From Algoriphagus marinus (GTDB lineage: Bacteria > Bacteroidota > Bacteroidia > Cytophagales > Cyclobacteriaceae), in contig NZ_MSPQ01000001.1 of the NCBI RefSeq assembly GCF_001936475.1, positions 868,001-932,000 on the forward strand: 64,000 nucleotides of DNA. The letters run 5' to 3'. A program made the position numbers and the translations under genes. How positions within the stretch are numbered: position 1 is the first letter of the stretch; the number at the start of each line of letters is the position of its first letter. Positions 1 to 8,711 of the stretch are shown here, in pieces. A model generated the notes under the pieces. The model did no database searches. It was not told the origin of the DNA and was given only the letters and a program-made list of their open reading frames with translations.

Positions 1-645
1 TAGGGCTAATCCAAGAGCTTCCACCATCGCAGCCATTGTAGAAGCAGTTCCCATTGGTGCGCAATGACCCACAGAACGGGACATGGCTGCTTCTGCTGCA
101 ATAAAATCTTCTTGGGAGAGCTTTCCCATTTTGAATTCTTCGGCAAATCTCCAGACATCTGAAGTTCCGATTTTCTTGCCCTTGAATCTACCAACGAGCA
201 TTGGTCCGCCAGAAACCACCAAAGCGGGAATATCCACCGAAGCAGCACCCATCACAAGTGAAGGTGTAGTCTTATCGCAACCACACATTAATATAACTCC
301 ATCCATTGGATTGGCCCGAATACTTTCTTCCACATCCATGGAAGCGAGATTGCGGAATAGCATGGCTGTTGGCTTGATGGAACACTCTCCAAGTGACATG
401 ACAGGAAACTCTAGAGGAAAACCTCCTGCTTCCCAAATCCCACGCTTCAGTGCTTCTGCCAAATCTCTAAAATGTGCATTGCATGGAGTGAGCTCGGACC
501 AAGTATTGCAAATGCCAATCACTGGCTTGTCTCCCTCAAAGAGGTGATGGGGAAATCCTTGATTTTTCATCCAGGAGCGATAGATGAAACCATCTTTTCC
601 TGTACGTCCGTACCACTCTTGGCTGCGAAGTTTCTTTTTGGTCAT
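1..645 (-). CDS. IlvD/Edd family dehydratase (sugar-acid dehydratase type), 5' part only
   Basis: The reading frame starts at an ATG (643-645) and stays open to the left edge, so only the first 215 residues are present. Family hallmarks are visible: the TWSELTPCNAH segment (Cys55), MCGCDKTTP (Cys123) and SVGHCAPMGTAST (Cys195). By analogy with L-arabinonate dehydratase these three Cys should hold the [2Fe-2S] cluster. IlvD/Edd enzymes remove water from 2,3-dihydroxy acids. The N-terminal sequence (RTGKDGFIYRSWMK) is closer to pentonate dehydratases (L-arabinonate or D-xylonate) than to branched-chain IlvD, so a role in pentose or sugar-acid oxidation is more likely than in valine synthesis. 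The exact substrate cannot be decided from this part. It lies downstream of the GT61 gene on the same strand, with an 80 bp gap. Confidence 0.9.
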   Translation of the reverse strand, partial: MTKKKLRSQEWYGRTGKDGFIYRSWMKNQGFPHHLFEGDKPVIGICNTWSELTPCNAHFRDLAEALKRGIWEAGGFPLEFPVMSLGECSIKPTAMLFRNLASMDVEESIRANPMDGVILMCGCDKTTPSLVMGAASVDIPALVVSGGPMLVGRFKGKKIGTSDVWRFAEEFKMGKLSQEDFIAAEAAMSRSVGHCAPMGTASTMAAMVEALGLAL

Positions 646-725
646 GGGTTTGATGCTTGCTTGTTAAAGCGAGAATTTACCAAAAAAAATCGCAAGCCAA
701 TAATCCAAAGTGAAGGGAGGGGTAA

Positions 726-1703
726 TTATTTCTCCAGAGAAAGCATTAGACTTTCTAATTCAGCCACATCTATTGTAAAGTCACTGATGATGGTGTCTGG
801 AGAATCAGCATGATTTAAAGTATAATAGTAATTCAGTCCCATCGCTGAAGCCAAATTAAAGAAACATTGGTTTTTGCTATCCCCTTGATTTCGCAATTCG
901 ATGACATGCTGCCCTTCTTGCATAAAAATCATATTGGTAAGAGCCGCTCCATGAAGTGAGATAAGGATTCGCGTTTCTGCCATTAGCTCAATTTGTTTCT
1001 TTAGGGGTAGTTTTTCTGCATAAACTATTTCAAATCCATGCTTGAGCATAAGAAGCTCCACATCCAATTCATTATGAGCTTTTCGTTTTTCAGCAAGTTT
1101 TCTACTGATATATACTTTTTGAAAAGGGTTTCTAGTGGGTTTTACACCGAATTTTGTGCGGGTAAGTCTAGTCAAAGGCTCATTGAAATTCGGGAAATTG
1201 GCAGTTCTGGGAGTTAGGACTAGTTTATCAACCCAAAGATTTTCGCTGGAGGAAAAATAACAAGGAATAATTCCAAGCAGGTCTAGTGATTCCCGGACAT
1301 AGGCAAGGTGTTTGAAAGAATCGTGGAGAATTATCCGATCAGAAGCACCGAATTCTTTTGCTTTCCAGATTCTGGGAAGGCAATCGGTCATCCAATGAAA
1401 ATAATTCGCACTCCATTCGTCTTTAATCCAGATTCCGTCTGGGATTTTTCGCCAACGTTTTAAAGCACAAGTGATGGTACGTTTTAATTTTGGAAGTAGA
1501 CCTAATTCATGAACATGGGTATATTCTGTGTAGAATTTAAGGTCTTTTAGAGAAAAAGCCGTGTCTTGAAAAATTACAGCTTTCTCTAAGATTGTCGTCG
1601 GAAGAACGAAAAAAGTGGCAGTACGTGCGTGTTCAAAGAGGAAATTATCCTCAGGTTTTAAGTTTACAGGAAGGCTCCTTTTGACGGTAATTTCTTCAAC
1701 CAA
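726..1703 (-). CDS. Glycosyltransferase family 61 (DUF563) protein
   Basis: The 325-residue protein carries the GT61 pattern: an NYFHWMTDCLP segment at about residues 100-110 and a SLHGAALTN segment near residue 250, followed by a conserved hydrophobic stretch. GT61 enzymes transfer sugars such as xylose or GlcNAc to glycans; bacterial members usually act in capsule, exopolysaccharide or LPS assembly in the cytoplasm. No signal peptide or membrane segment is evident. The start is probably a TTG at 1701-1703: an in-frame stop lies four codons upstream and the next Met is only at about residue 105, inside the conserved domain. It follows murA by 70 bp, but a strong bidirectional terminator sits between them, so it probably has its own promoter. 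No other polysaccharide genes are adjacent, so the substrate is unknown. Confidence 0.82.
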   Translation of the reverse strand: MVEEITVKRSLPVNLKPEDNFLFEHARTATFFVLPTTILEKAVIFQDTAFSLKDLKFYTEYTHVHELGLLPKLKRTITCALKRWRKIPDGIWIKDEWSANYFHWMTDCLPRIWKAKEFGASDRIILHDSFKHLAYVRESLDLLGIIPCYFSSSENLWVDKLVLTPRTANFPNFNEPLTRLTRTKFGVKPTRNPFQKVYISRKLAEKRKAHNELDVELLMLKHGFEIVYAEKLPLKKQIELMAETRILISLHGAALTNMIFMQEGQHVIELRNQGDSKNQCFFNLASAMGLNYYYTLNHADSPDTIISDFTIDVAELESLMLSLEK

Positions 1704-1741
1704 AATGGAATTTATTTAGTAGGAAATGAAGAAGAGGGTAA

Positions 1742-1767
1742 AAAAGCGGGTGTTTCAACCCGCTTTT
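1742..1767. terminator. Bidirectional intrinsic terminator downstream of murA
   Basis: A perfect 10 bp inverted repeat (AAAAGCGGGT / ACCCGCTTTT) with a 6 nt loop has T-runs on both strands. It lies directly after the murA stop, and should end the uvrD-DUF4290-murA transcript before the GT61 gene. Confidence 0.85.
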
Positions 1768-1772
1768 GTTAA

Positions 1773-3077
1773 TTAAATTCGTTCGATGGATGCTCCCAAC
1801 TTATTCAATCGCTCATCTATATATTGATAGCCTCTATCGATTTGTTCGATGTTGTCAATAATTGAAGTACCATTAGCTGAAAGCGCAGCAATTAAAAGAG
1901 ATACTCCGGCACGGATGTCCGGTGAAGTCATTCGGATGCCGCGAAGTGGGTATTTTCGGTCCAAACCAATCACAGTGGCTCGATGTGGATCGCAGAGTAT
2001 GATTTGAGCACCCATATCTATCAATTTATCCACGAAGAATAGTCTTGATTCAAACATTTTCTGGTGAACAAGCACAGTTCCTTTGGCCTGAGTGGCTGTT
2101 ACCAAAACTATACTCAACAAATCCGGAGTAAATCCTGGCCAAATTGCATCTGCTACCGTCAGAATGGAGCCATCAATGAAGGTCTCAATTTCATAATGCT
2201 TTTGAGCAGGTATATGGATGTCATCTCCTCTAAATTCCAATTTGATACCCATCCTACGGAAGGTCTCAGGTATAATTCCCAATCGGTGAATTTGGCAATC
2301 TTTTATCGTGATCTCTGACTGAGTCATGGCGGCCAATCCAATGAAAGAACCGATTTCAATCATATCAGGGAGCATGGTATGGTCTGTTCCTCCCAGCTTT
2401 TTCACTCCATCAATGTGGAGTAAGTTGGAACCCACACCCGTGATTTTGGCGCCCATTCTGTTGAGCATATCACAAAGCTGCTGTAGGTATGGTTCACAGG
2501 CAGCATTGTAAATTGTGGTTCTGCCCTCAGCCATCACGGCAGCCATTACGATATTCGCAGTGCCAGTAACTGACGCCTCATCGAGGAGCATGTATGCGCC
2601 TTTTAGATTTTTACCGTCAATGTGGAAGATTTCATTGGCAGCATCATAATGAAATTTAGCGCCTAGTTTTTGAAAGCCGAAAAAGTGGGTATCCATTCTT
2701 CTTCTGCCGATCTTATCTCCTCCTGGCTTAGAAAGTTTTCCAGTTCCAAATCGAGATAAAAGTGGCCCGAGAATCATCACGGATCCACGCAGAGCGGACG
2801 CTTTTTTTAAGAAATCATCTGTCTCGAGATAATCTATATTGACCTGATCGGCTTGGAAAGAATAGGATTCGGGCCCCAGTCTTTCAACTTTGACACCCAT
2901 GTCCCCTAGCAATTCAATCAGCTTATTTACATCCCGAATATTTGGGATTTTATTTATAGTAACCTTCTCTGCTGTGAGTAGGACTGCACAAAGAATTTGC
3001 AGGGCTTCGTTTTTTGCTCCCTGGGGAATAATCTCTCCTTTGAGTTTATTTCCTCCGACAACCCGAAATGATCCCAT
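1773..3077 (-). CDS. murA: UDP-N-acetylglucosamine 1-carboxyvinyltransferase
   Basis: MurA transfers enolpyruvate from PEP to UDP-GlcNAc, the first committed step of peptidoglycan synthesis in the cytoplasm. The 434-residue length and the EPSP-synthase-like fold motifs fit: GAKNEAL with the catalytic Lys22 near the N-terminus, and the active loop KPGGDKIGRRRMDTH. In that loop residue 121 is Asp, where E. coli has the fosfomycin-reactive Cys115. Asp-type MurA proteins (Mycobacterium, Chlamydia) are active but not alkylated by fosfomycin, so this strain is predicted to be insensitive at the target level. The ATG overlaps the last base of the upstream DUF4290 stop (TAATG), which suggests translational coupling. 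A terminator follows the stop. Confidence 0.97.
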   Translation of the reverse strand: MGSFRVVGGNKLKGEIIPQGAKNEALQILCAVLLTAEKVTINKIPNIRDVNKLIELLGDMGVKVERLGPESYSFQADQVNIDYLETDDFLKKASALRGSVMILGPLLSRFGTGKLSKPGGDKIGRRRMDTHFFGFQKLGAKFHYDAANEIFHIDGKNLKGAYMLLDEASVTGTANIVMAAVMAEGRTTIYNAACEPYLQQLCDMLNRMGAKITGVGSNLLHIDGVKKLGGTDHTMLPDMIEIGSFIGLAAMTQSEITIKDCQIHRLGIIPETFRRMGIKLEFRGDDIHIPAQKHYEIETFIDGSILTVADAIWPGFTPDLLSIVLVTATQAKGTVLVHQKMFESRLFFVDKLIDMGAQIILCDPHRATVIGLDRKYPLRGIRMTSPDIRAGVSLLIAALSANGTSIIDNIEQIDRGYQYIDERLNKLGASIERI

Positions 3078-3793
3078 TAGTTTCTTCTTTTCTTGTTATG
3101 ACCCCCATTATTCCTGCGGTTCTTGCTATGACCTCCATTACGCTTGTTTTTTCCTGGAGGATCTACAGCGATTGGAAGTTTAAAGTCCCTTCTGGTATTC
3201 GACTCAAAAAGGCTATTCTCTTTCACTTTTTCCAGATCGATATGAAGCTTTCCTTTGGAAAGAGTTTTGATGTCATCTAGGATGATTCCATCATCGAAAT
3301 TGTCCCGATTCCAGGTGGAGTGAAAGCTACGCATCAACTGACCGATGTAGATGATGGCTGACTCTTGCTCTTCATCGTCTTCAATCTCGATTGCCTTTTC
3401 GATCAGTTTTTCGATATTTCTACCGTAATGTTTGAATTTCACTTCACCTTTTGGATAGCCAATAGGGAGGGGCTTTTTGCCTAGAAGTTCTTTTTCCGGC
3501 ATAGGGTAAGGAGCATCCACATCAAGCTTAAAGTCTGACATGATATACAAATCGTCCCAAAGCTTCTGATCATTCTCTTGTTTCCAGGTAGGATTGAGTT
3601 GTTTGATGATCTCGATAACCGTGTATGCACTTTGGGTACGCTTATCACGATCTTCAATTCCGGTGATGTGATCAACCAGCCGTTGAATGTTTTTGCCGTA
3701 TTCTTTCAAAATAAATGTTTGTTTGTCAGGTTCAATGTGCTCTTTGGTGCCTCCTGATTTTTGCGCATTAAAAGGTAATGAAAAAATTACCAA
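3077..3793 (-). CDS. DUF4290 family protein
   Basis: This 238-residue protein matches the conserved Bacteroidota family DUF4290: an EYGKNIQRLVDHITGIEDRDKR segment type near the N-terminus, repeated later as HYGRNIEKLIEKAIEIED. The two halves look like an internal duplication of one helical motif. The C-terminal ~25 residues are a low-complexity basic tail rich in Lys, Arg, Asn and Gly, which could bind nucleic acid (inference). No signal peptide or membrane segment is seen. The function of the family is not known to me. The start appears to be TTG (3791-3793): a stop lies nine codons upstream and the next Met is about residue 85. It sits 19 bp after the helicase gene and overlaps murA by one base, in an apparent uvrD-DUF4290-murA operon. 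Confidence 0.85.
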   Translation of the reverse strand: MVIFSLPFNAQKSGGTKEHIEPDKQTFILKEYGKNIQRLVDHITGIEDRDKRTQSAYTVIEIIKQLNPTWKQENDQKLWDDLYIMSDFKLDVDAPYPMPEKELLGKKPLPIGYPKGEVKFKHYGRNIEKLIEKAIEIEDDEEQESAIIYIGQLMRSFHSTWNRDNFDDGIILDDIKTLSKGKLHIDLEKVKENSLFESNTRRDFKLPIAVDPPGKNKRNGGHSKNRRNNGGHNKKRRN

Positions 3794-3812
3794 AGGGCGA
3801 GAAGGCAGATGA

Positions 3813-6071
3813 TTAGTCTATAATTCTGAGCTTCGCAAAGCTAAGTAATAATGTTTTCTCTCCAAAATGCTCAAATTGGATTGTGGCTTTTTTGTTAAGT
3901 CCTTCTGTTTCAATTTTTTGAACTTTTCCGAAGCCGAATTTAGGGTGCTCTACCAGTTGTTCTGCTTGTAAATTGTTCGTGTTGGAAGGTTTAAAATCAG
4001 GGCTGGGTGTGTGGAGTTTCATTGCACTCACCGGTCGGGCTTCAGGTTTCTTTTTGATACCAATAAAACCAGAGCTCCCTGGTAATCCTTCACTTCGAAA
4101 TGCACCAGGCATTTCTTTGCTGGTCATTCGCTTGTTGATCTTAAGGCAATTTGGATCTACTTCTTCCAGGAATCTACTTGGCTCACAATTCAATAATCTT
4201 CCAAATCGATAACGAGTCAAAGCATAAGTGAAATAAAGTTTATCCATTGCCCGGGTAGAAGCTACGTAAAACAGTCTACGCTCTTCCTCCAAATCCTCTC
4301 TGCTCTGCATCATCATCTGGGAGGGGAATAAATCTTCCTCCAATCCCACCACAAAAACCTGCTTGAATTCCAATCCCTTGGAGGAGTGAATCGTCATCAG
4401 AGTGATCGCATCGGTCAGATCTTTGTCCCGATCATTATCCGTAAGCAAGGCTATTTCCTGTAGAAAAGATCCCAGACTTTTATCTTCATTTTCAGGATTG
4501 TCCACATATTCTTTGATCGCATTGAGGAGTTCCTGCACGTTTTCGTAGCGATTGAGTCCTTCGATGGTTTTGTCCTCGTAGAGTTCCCGTAGCAAACCAC
4601 TTTGCTTTGCAATCGTGCTTGCAACTTCAAAAGCATCTCTTCGCTCAATTTCGATCTGGAAAGCTTTGATCATGGTTGCAAAATCCATCACCAAACCGCC
4701 TGCTCTCCCTCCCAGGAAGCTTGGACCATTTTGGACCACATCCCAAAGGGGGGTGTCATGATCATAGGCAGCTACGAGCAATTTGTCCACGGAGGTATTT
4801 CCAATACCCCTTTTTGGATAATTGATAATTCGCTTAAAAGCCTCCTCATCCATTGGATTCACAGCAAAGCGCATGTAGGCCATCAAGTCTTTGATCTCCT
4901 TTCGCTGGTAGAATGAAAGTCCACCTACGATTTTGTAGGTCAGATTCATTTTGCGAAGTGCCTCTTCTATAGCTCGGGATTGGGAGTTGGTGCGATAGAG
5001 AATGGCGAAATCGCTATTGAGAAGTTTCTTATTGTTTTTCTCCTCAAAGATGGTCGTTGCCACTATTTTCCCTTCCTCATTGTCAGAGGTAGCCTTGATC
5101 AATTCGATCAGTTCCCCATCAGGATTAGACGTCCAGACCACTTTCTTAAGCTGTGCCTTGTTCTTGTCGATGATTGAATTGGCGGCTTCCACGATCGTTT
5201 TGGTGGATCGGTAGTTCTGCTCTAGCTTGACCACAAAAAGGTCTGGATAATCTTTTTCAAAATTTAGAATATTCTGGATATCTGCTCCACGAAAAGCGTA
5301 GATACTTTGCGCATCATCACCAACTACACAGATGTTCTGATGCACAGCAGCAAGTTTTTTGGTGATCAGGTATTGGGAAAGGTTGGTATCCTGAAACTCA
5401 TCCACCATTACGTAGCGAAATCGCTGCTGGTATTTGTTGAGCACGTCCAGATGATCCCGGAAAAGCACATTGGTATTGAATAGCAAATCATCGAAATCCA
5501 TAGCTCCAGCTTTGAACAGTCGATCTTGGTATTTTTGATAGATTTCGCCCATTTTCGGCTTCATTGCAGCTTCATCATCTGCTTTGACAAAAGGATCATT
5601 TTGATAGGCCTGCCATGAAATCAACCGGTTTTTGGCTCCCGAAATTCGAGAGAGGACTGCGTTTGCTTTATATACTTTATCATCCAATCGCATCTCCTTG
5701 ACGATCGTGCGAATGAGAGATTTGGAATCATCTGAATCATAAATGGTGAAGTTAGAAGGGTAGCCAATTTTGCCCGCTTCGACCCTTAATATCTTTGCAA
5801 AGACAGAGTGAAATGTACCCATCCAGGTATTTCGAGCTTCGAGTCCAGCTAGCGATTCGATTCGATGGCGCATCTCGGCAGCTGCCTTATTGGTAAAAGT
5901 CAGGGATAGAATATTGAAGGCATCGACCCCTTTTTCATAGATCAAATGAGCGATCCGATAGGTCAAAACACGGGTTTTTCCTGAGCCGGCACCGGCAATT
6001 ATCATCACTGGTCCATCGGTATGCTCGACAGCGGCACGTTGTTCGGGGTTGAGGTTGTCTAAATATTCCAT
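3813..6071 (-). CDS. ATP-dependent DNA helicase, UvrD/PcrA type
   Basis: This is a superfamily 1A 3'-5' helicase acting in repair and replication-fork upkeep. From the ATG at 6071 it has 752 residues. The motifs are in order: Q-motif region LNPEQRAAV, Walker A GAGSGKT at residues 27-33, Walker B VDEFQDTN at about 225, motif III GDDAQSIYAFRGA, motif IV EQNYRST, motif V TIHSSKGLEF and motif VI FYVASTRAMDKL. The C-terminus (HPKFGFGKVQ) resembles the Tudor-like RNA-polymerase-binding domain of PcrA. A TTG two codons upstream could also start translation, but the ATG is preferred. It is the first gene of an apparent operon with DUF4290 and murA. UvrD and PcrA cannot be separated firmly by eye; the C-terminal domain favours PcrA. 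Confidence 0.95.
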   Translation of the reverse strand: MEYLDNLNPEQRAAVEHTDGPVMIIAGAGSGKTRVLTYRIAHLIYEKGVDAFNILSLTFTNKAAAEMRHRIESLAGLEARNTWMGTFHSVFAKILRVEAGKIGYPSNFTIYDSDDSKSLIRTIVKEMRLDDKVYKANAVLSRISGAKNRLISWQAYQNDPFVKADDEAAMKPKMGEIYQKYQDRLFKAGAMDFDDLLFNTNVLFRDHLDVLNKYQQRFRYVMVDEFQDTNLSQYLITKKLAAVHQNICVVGDDAQSIYAFRGADIQNILNFEKDYPDLFVVKLEQNYRSTKTIVEAANSIIDKNKAQLKKVVWTSNPDGELIELIKATSDNEEGKIVATTIFEEKNNKKLLNSDFAILYRTNSQSRAIEEALRKMNLTYKIVGGLSFYQRKEIKDLMAYMRFAVNPMDEEAFKRIINYPKRGIGNTSVDKLLVAAYDHDTPLWDVVQNGPSFLGGRAGGLVMDFATMIKAFQIEIERRDAFEVASTIAKQSGLLRELYEDKTIEGLNRYENVQELLNAIKEYVDNPENEDKSLGSFLQEIALLTDNDRDKDLTDAITLMTIHSSKGLEFKQVFVVGLEEDLFPSQMMMQSREDLEEERRLFYVASTRAMDKLYFTYALTRYRFGRLLNCEPSRFLEEVDPNCLKINKRMTSKEMPGAFRSEGLPGSSGFIGIKKKPEARPVSAMKLHTPSPDFKPSNTNNLQAEQLVEHPKFGFGKVQKIETEGLNKKATIQFEHFGEKTLLLSFAKLRIID

Positions 6072-6296
6072 GTTCAATTTTATCGCTGCACAAGTAGAGT
6101 TTACTATTTCTACTTCTTATTGTTGTTGTATTTAATTAGCCATAATGAAGGCTATTAGGTTCAAAAAAGAAGTAAAGAGATCAATTCGTTCTCTAAGCAC
6201 TAACTCCTTCTTTCTCCTGTTAATCCGTATTTAGTGAGCAATTTTATTTTTAATTCTGGGTCAAATAAATTTTTCAATTTTATAGTCTTCCAATTT

Positions 6297-7136
6297 TTAA
6301 ATCTTCCAGCGCTTATGACTCCAAAGGTATAAGTCAGGTTGTTTTCGGATATTTTCTTCCAGTCTTCTGCAAAATTCATCTGTGATGCTATGCGGAGCAT
6401 GCTGATCATATGGGGGAGCGGCCAAAGGTGAAAATTCAAACTCATAATGACCGCGTTTGATTTTTTTCATTTCGCCATAAATTACCTCGGCATCCATTTT
6501 TTTGGAAAGAAATTCTGCCCCTTCAAAGAATACCGCTGGCCGATTGAGGAAATCTCGCTGGTAGCGCTTTTCTGATTGTGGAGGGCGTTGATCTGAACCC
6601 AGCATAATAATTCTTGGAGATTTTTTTAAGGTAAGCATACTTTTCCGAAATGCTTTTTTCTCTGTGACATAGCCTCCAAAACGCATCCGAATTTGGTTCA
6701 TCAGCTGATCAAAAAAAGGATTGTTGACTTTCAGATAGACCGTCTCTACTTCGGAGGTAGTGTGGAGGTTAGTTCCAACTACGCCGAACTCCCAATTAAA
6801 CATATGACCTGTAACCATGAGTGCGCTTCTACCTCGTTGGACTGCTTGGTCTAGCAGCTCAGCATTTTTGATGGTAAATCGCCGATTAAATTCTTTTTCA
6901 GAAATGGTTAATAGCTTTATCGTTTCTGCGAAAAAGGCATCCGTGAAATTCCGGTAGAATTTATTCCGAATTTTTTTTCGCTCCGCCGGTGATTTCTCCG
7001 GAAAAGCAAATTTCAGATTTTCATCAATCACCTTTTTGCGATAGCTGATCACATACCGAGCAATCAAGTAGAGCAAATCGGAGAAAAGATAAAGTACAGG
7101 AAGCGGAAGCCTGGAAAGTAATCTAAAGAAAAACAT
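6297..7136 (-). CDS. Lysophospholipid/lipid A acyltransferase (LpxL/HtrB family)
   Basis: The protein belongs to the LpxL-like acyltransferases, which add a secondary acyl chain to lipid A precursors (or a related lipid) at the inner face of the inner membrane. From the ATG at 7136 it has 279 residues. An N-terminal hydrophobic anchor (FFRLLSRLPLPVLYLFSDLL) is followed by the catalytic HX4E motif in GHMFNWE, and later by the SDQRPP segment. A longer frame begins with TTG at 7184, but its first 16 residues add nothing family-like and the hydrophobic anchor starts at the ATG. It is transcribed divergently from the sigma factor gene, with 118 bp between the starts. Bacteroidota often encode several paralogues, so the acceptor lipid is not certain. 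Confidence 0.85.
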   Translation of the reverse strand: MFFFRLLSRLPLPVLYLFSDLLYLIARYVISYRKKVIDENLKFAFPEKSPAERKKIRNKFYRNFTDAFFAETIKLLTISEKEFNRRFTIKNAELLDQAVQRGRSALMVTGHMFNWEFGVVGTNLHTTSEVETVYLKVNNPFFDQLMNQIRMRFGGYVTEKKAFRKSMLTLKKSPRIIMLGSDQRPPQSEKRYQRDFLNRPAVFFEGAEFLSKKMDAEVIYGEMKKIKRGHYEFEFSPLAAPPYDQHAPHSITDEFCRRLEENIRKQPDLYLWSHKRWKI

Positions 7137-7254
7137 AGAAACGGGATGGAGATTGAGATCTTTTCGGATCGAATCAGGCAACAAAATAAAGGAAATCGCC
7201 TGAATTCTTCCCGATTCCTAGTTATAAATTGACCCAATCGTTACTTTTGAACAT

Positions 7255-7848
7255 ATGTCGGAAGTACAGCGCAGAAAATATTCTCAAGAAGAAAAGAACG
7301 GCATCTTCGATGGAGAGTTTATGCCACACATAGACTCCATGTACAATTTTGCCTATAGGCTCACCTTTGACGAGGATGATGCCAAAGATTTGGTACAGGA
7401 CACCTACCTGAAAGCATACCGTTTCATCAACTCATTTGAGAAAGGAACGAATGCAAAAGCATGGCTGTTCCGGATTTTGAAAAACAGTTTTATCAATGAA
7501 TATCGACGAAAGAGTAAGCAGCCTGCTAAAGTAGATTACCAGGAGGTTGAAACTTATTACAACTCGGATGACGTTGATTACCAAAGTACGAGCGATATGC
7601 GGGCCGATTCGGTCAAGGATATGCTTGGAGATGAGATCTCGAATGCGCTTAATAGTTTGGCTGTAGACTTTAGAACTGTGATTATCCTTTGTGATTTGGA
7701 AGGATTCACTTATGAGGAGATGTCGAAGATTTTGGATATTCCGATTGGAACGGTTCGATCAAGACTTCATCGGGCGAGAAATCTACTCAAAGAAAAACTA
7801 CAAGGCTATGCTAAAAACATGGGCTATAACACAGATGAGGAGGAATAA
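7255..7848 (+). CDS. RNA polymerase sigma factor, ECF (sigma-70 group 4) family
   Basis: The 197-residue protein has only sigma regions 2 and 4. Region 2 covers about residues 20-90 (YNFAYRLTFDEDDAKDLVQDTYLKA, then AWLFRILKNSFINEYRR). Region 4 covers about 130-185, with a helix-turn-helix in TYEEMSKILDIPIGTVRSRLHRAR. Such factors direct RNA polymerase to stress or envelope promoters. It is followed after 15 bp by a small cysteine-containing protein that looks like its anti-sigma factor, then by gmk and nadD almost without gaps, so the four are probably cotranscribed. A TACTTTTG element (7242-7249) lies just 5 bp before the ATG; if it is the -7 box the mRNA would be nearly leaderless, but no matching -33 box was found. 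The regulon cannot be read from the sequence. Confidence 0.95.
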   Translation: MSEVQRRKYSQEEKNGIFDGEFMPHIDSMYNFAYRLTFDEDDAKDLVQDTYLKAYRFINSFEKGTNAKAWLFRILKNSFINEYRRKSKQPAKVDYQEVETYYNSDDVDYQSTSDMRADSVKDMLGDEISNALNSLAVDFRTVIILCDLEGFTYEEMSKILDIPIGTVRSRLHRARNLLKEKLQGYAKNMGYNTDEEE

Positions 7849-7863
7849 TAAACAGAATTACTG

Positions 7864-8133
7864 ATGGATATGAATGAAGAATCATCCGAGGCACGGAAGC
7901 TGAAATGCGGAGACACGAGCAAGTGCTTTGAATTGTTGGAGAGCATTCTCGATGGAGAAGTGGACAATTCCAAGGAAATGTTGAAAGAAAAATTGGCGAA
8001 ATGTCAACCTTGTTTTGAGCATTTTCACCTAGAGCAAGCGATTCGTGATGTCTTGAAAAACAAGTGTACCAAGCAAGCTGTACCTAATGAATTGGCAGAT
8101 AGCATCCGAAGACAGATTCAGGAAATTAAATAA
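7864..8133 (+). CDS. Putative small cytosolic anti-sigma factor (degenerate zinc-binding type)
   Basis: This 89-residue protein directly follows the ECF sigma gene. It resembles RsrA-like anti-sigma factors: acidic N-terminal helix, [10 protein letters not shown] segment, then [22 protein letters not shown]. The CxxC pair (Cys43/Cys46 region of the alignment) is kept, but the usual His four residues before it is Lys here, so metal binding may differ or use nearby His residues (FEHFH). Other Cys occur at the N-terminus (CGDTSKC) and after the motif, which could allow thiol-based sensing (inference). There is no membrane segment, unlike classical transmembrane anti-sigma factors. A second ATG two codons in (7870) is an alternative start. 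The role rests on gene order and weak similarity. Confidence 0.7.
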   Translation: MDMNEESSEARKLKCGDTSKCFELLESILDGEVDNSKEMLKEKLAKCQPCFEHFHLEQAIRDVLKNKCTKQAVPNELADSIRRQIQEIK

Positions 8134-8135
8134 AC

Positions 8136-8708
8136 ATGACCTCAGGCAAGGCAATCATCTTTTCGGCTCCTTCGGGATCGGGAAAAACTTCTCTCGTCAA
8201 ACACCTCATTGAAAAAATCCCAAATCTGGGATTTTCTATTTCTGCCTGTACACGCGACCGACGTGGAAGGCATGAAGTGCATGGCAAAGACTATTATTTT
8301 TTAAGTCAGGAAGAATTCAAGAAAAAAATAGACGAAGATGCTTTCATCGAATGGGAGGAAGTCTATGCCGGCAACTTCTACGGTACCCTCAAAGAAGAAA
8401 TCCAACGGATCTGGGATAGTGGCAAAGCAGTGATTTTTGATGTAGATGTCAAAGGTGGATTGGCTCTTAAAAATTATTTCGGAGATCAAGCATTGGCTAT
8501 TTTTGTGAAAGTCCCAAGCTTGGAAGTTCTTAAAGAACGGCTAAACGAGCGAGGTACCGAAAGTGAAGAATCCCTTTCAAGACGATTATTCAAAGCAGAA
8601 TTTGAATCTAAATTTGAGCCTCAATTTGATGTGACCGTAGTCAATGATGACTTTAGCAAGTCGTCTGCAGAGGCAGAAAAACTAGTGAGTGAATTTTTAG
8701 CCAAGTAG
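8136..8708 (+). CDS. gmk: Guanylate kinase
   Basis: Gmk phosphorylates GMP to GDP in the cytoplasm. The 190 residues match the usual length. The P-loop APSGSGKTS lies at residues 11-19, the GMP-binding region follows in [11 protein letters not shown] and [12 protein letters not shown], and IFDVDVKGG and the lid region [12 protein letters not shown] come later. Two bases separate its ATG from the stop of the anti-sigma-like gene, and three separate its stop from nadD, so the sigma, anti-sigma, gmk and nadD genes form a tight operon. Placing gmk behind an ECF sigma gene suggests that its expression may rise with that promoter (inference). Confidence 0.97.
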   Translation: MTSGKAIIFSAPSGSGKTSLVKHLIEKIPNLGFSISACTRDRRGRHEVHGKDYYFLSQEEFKKKIDEDAFIEWEEVYAGNFYGTLKEEIQRIWDSGKAVIFDVDVKGGLALKNYFGDQALAIFVKVPSLEVLKERLNERGTESEESLSRRLFKAEFESKFEPQFDVTVVNDDFSKSSAEAEKLVSEFLAK

Positions 8709-8711
8709 CCC

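Noticed and set aside
83-547. A 154-codon plus-strand frame at the left edge
   Set aside because: It lies opposite the IlvD/Edd dehydratase frame, which has clear iron-sulfur motifs; the plus-strand product has no family features.
6200-6445. An 81-codon minus-strand frame overlapping the acyltransferase end
   Set aside because: It is in another frame of the acyltransferase gene and has no signal or motif.
7137-7184. Longer TTG start for the acyltransferase
   Set aside because: The extra 16 residues are not family-like and would take up much of the divergent promoter region; the ATG at 7136 fits the hydrophobic anchor.
7242-7249. TACTTTTG as the sigma gene promoter
   Set aside because: It sits only 5 bp before the ATG and has no -33 partner at a proper distance, so it is mentioned with the gene but not listed as a promoter.
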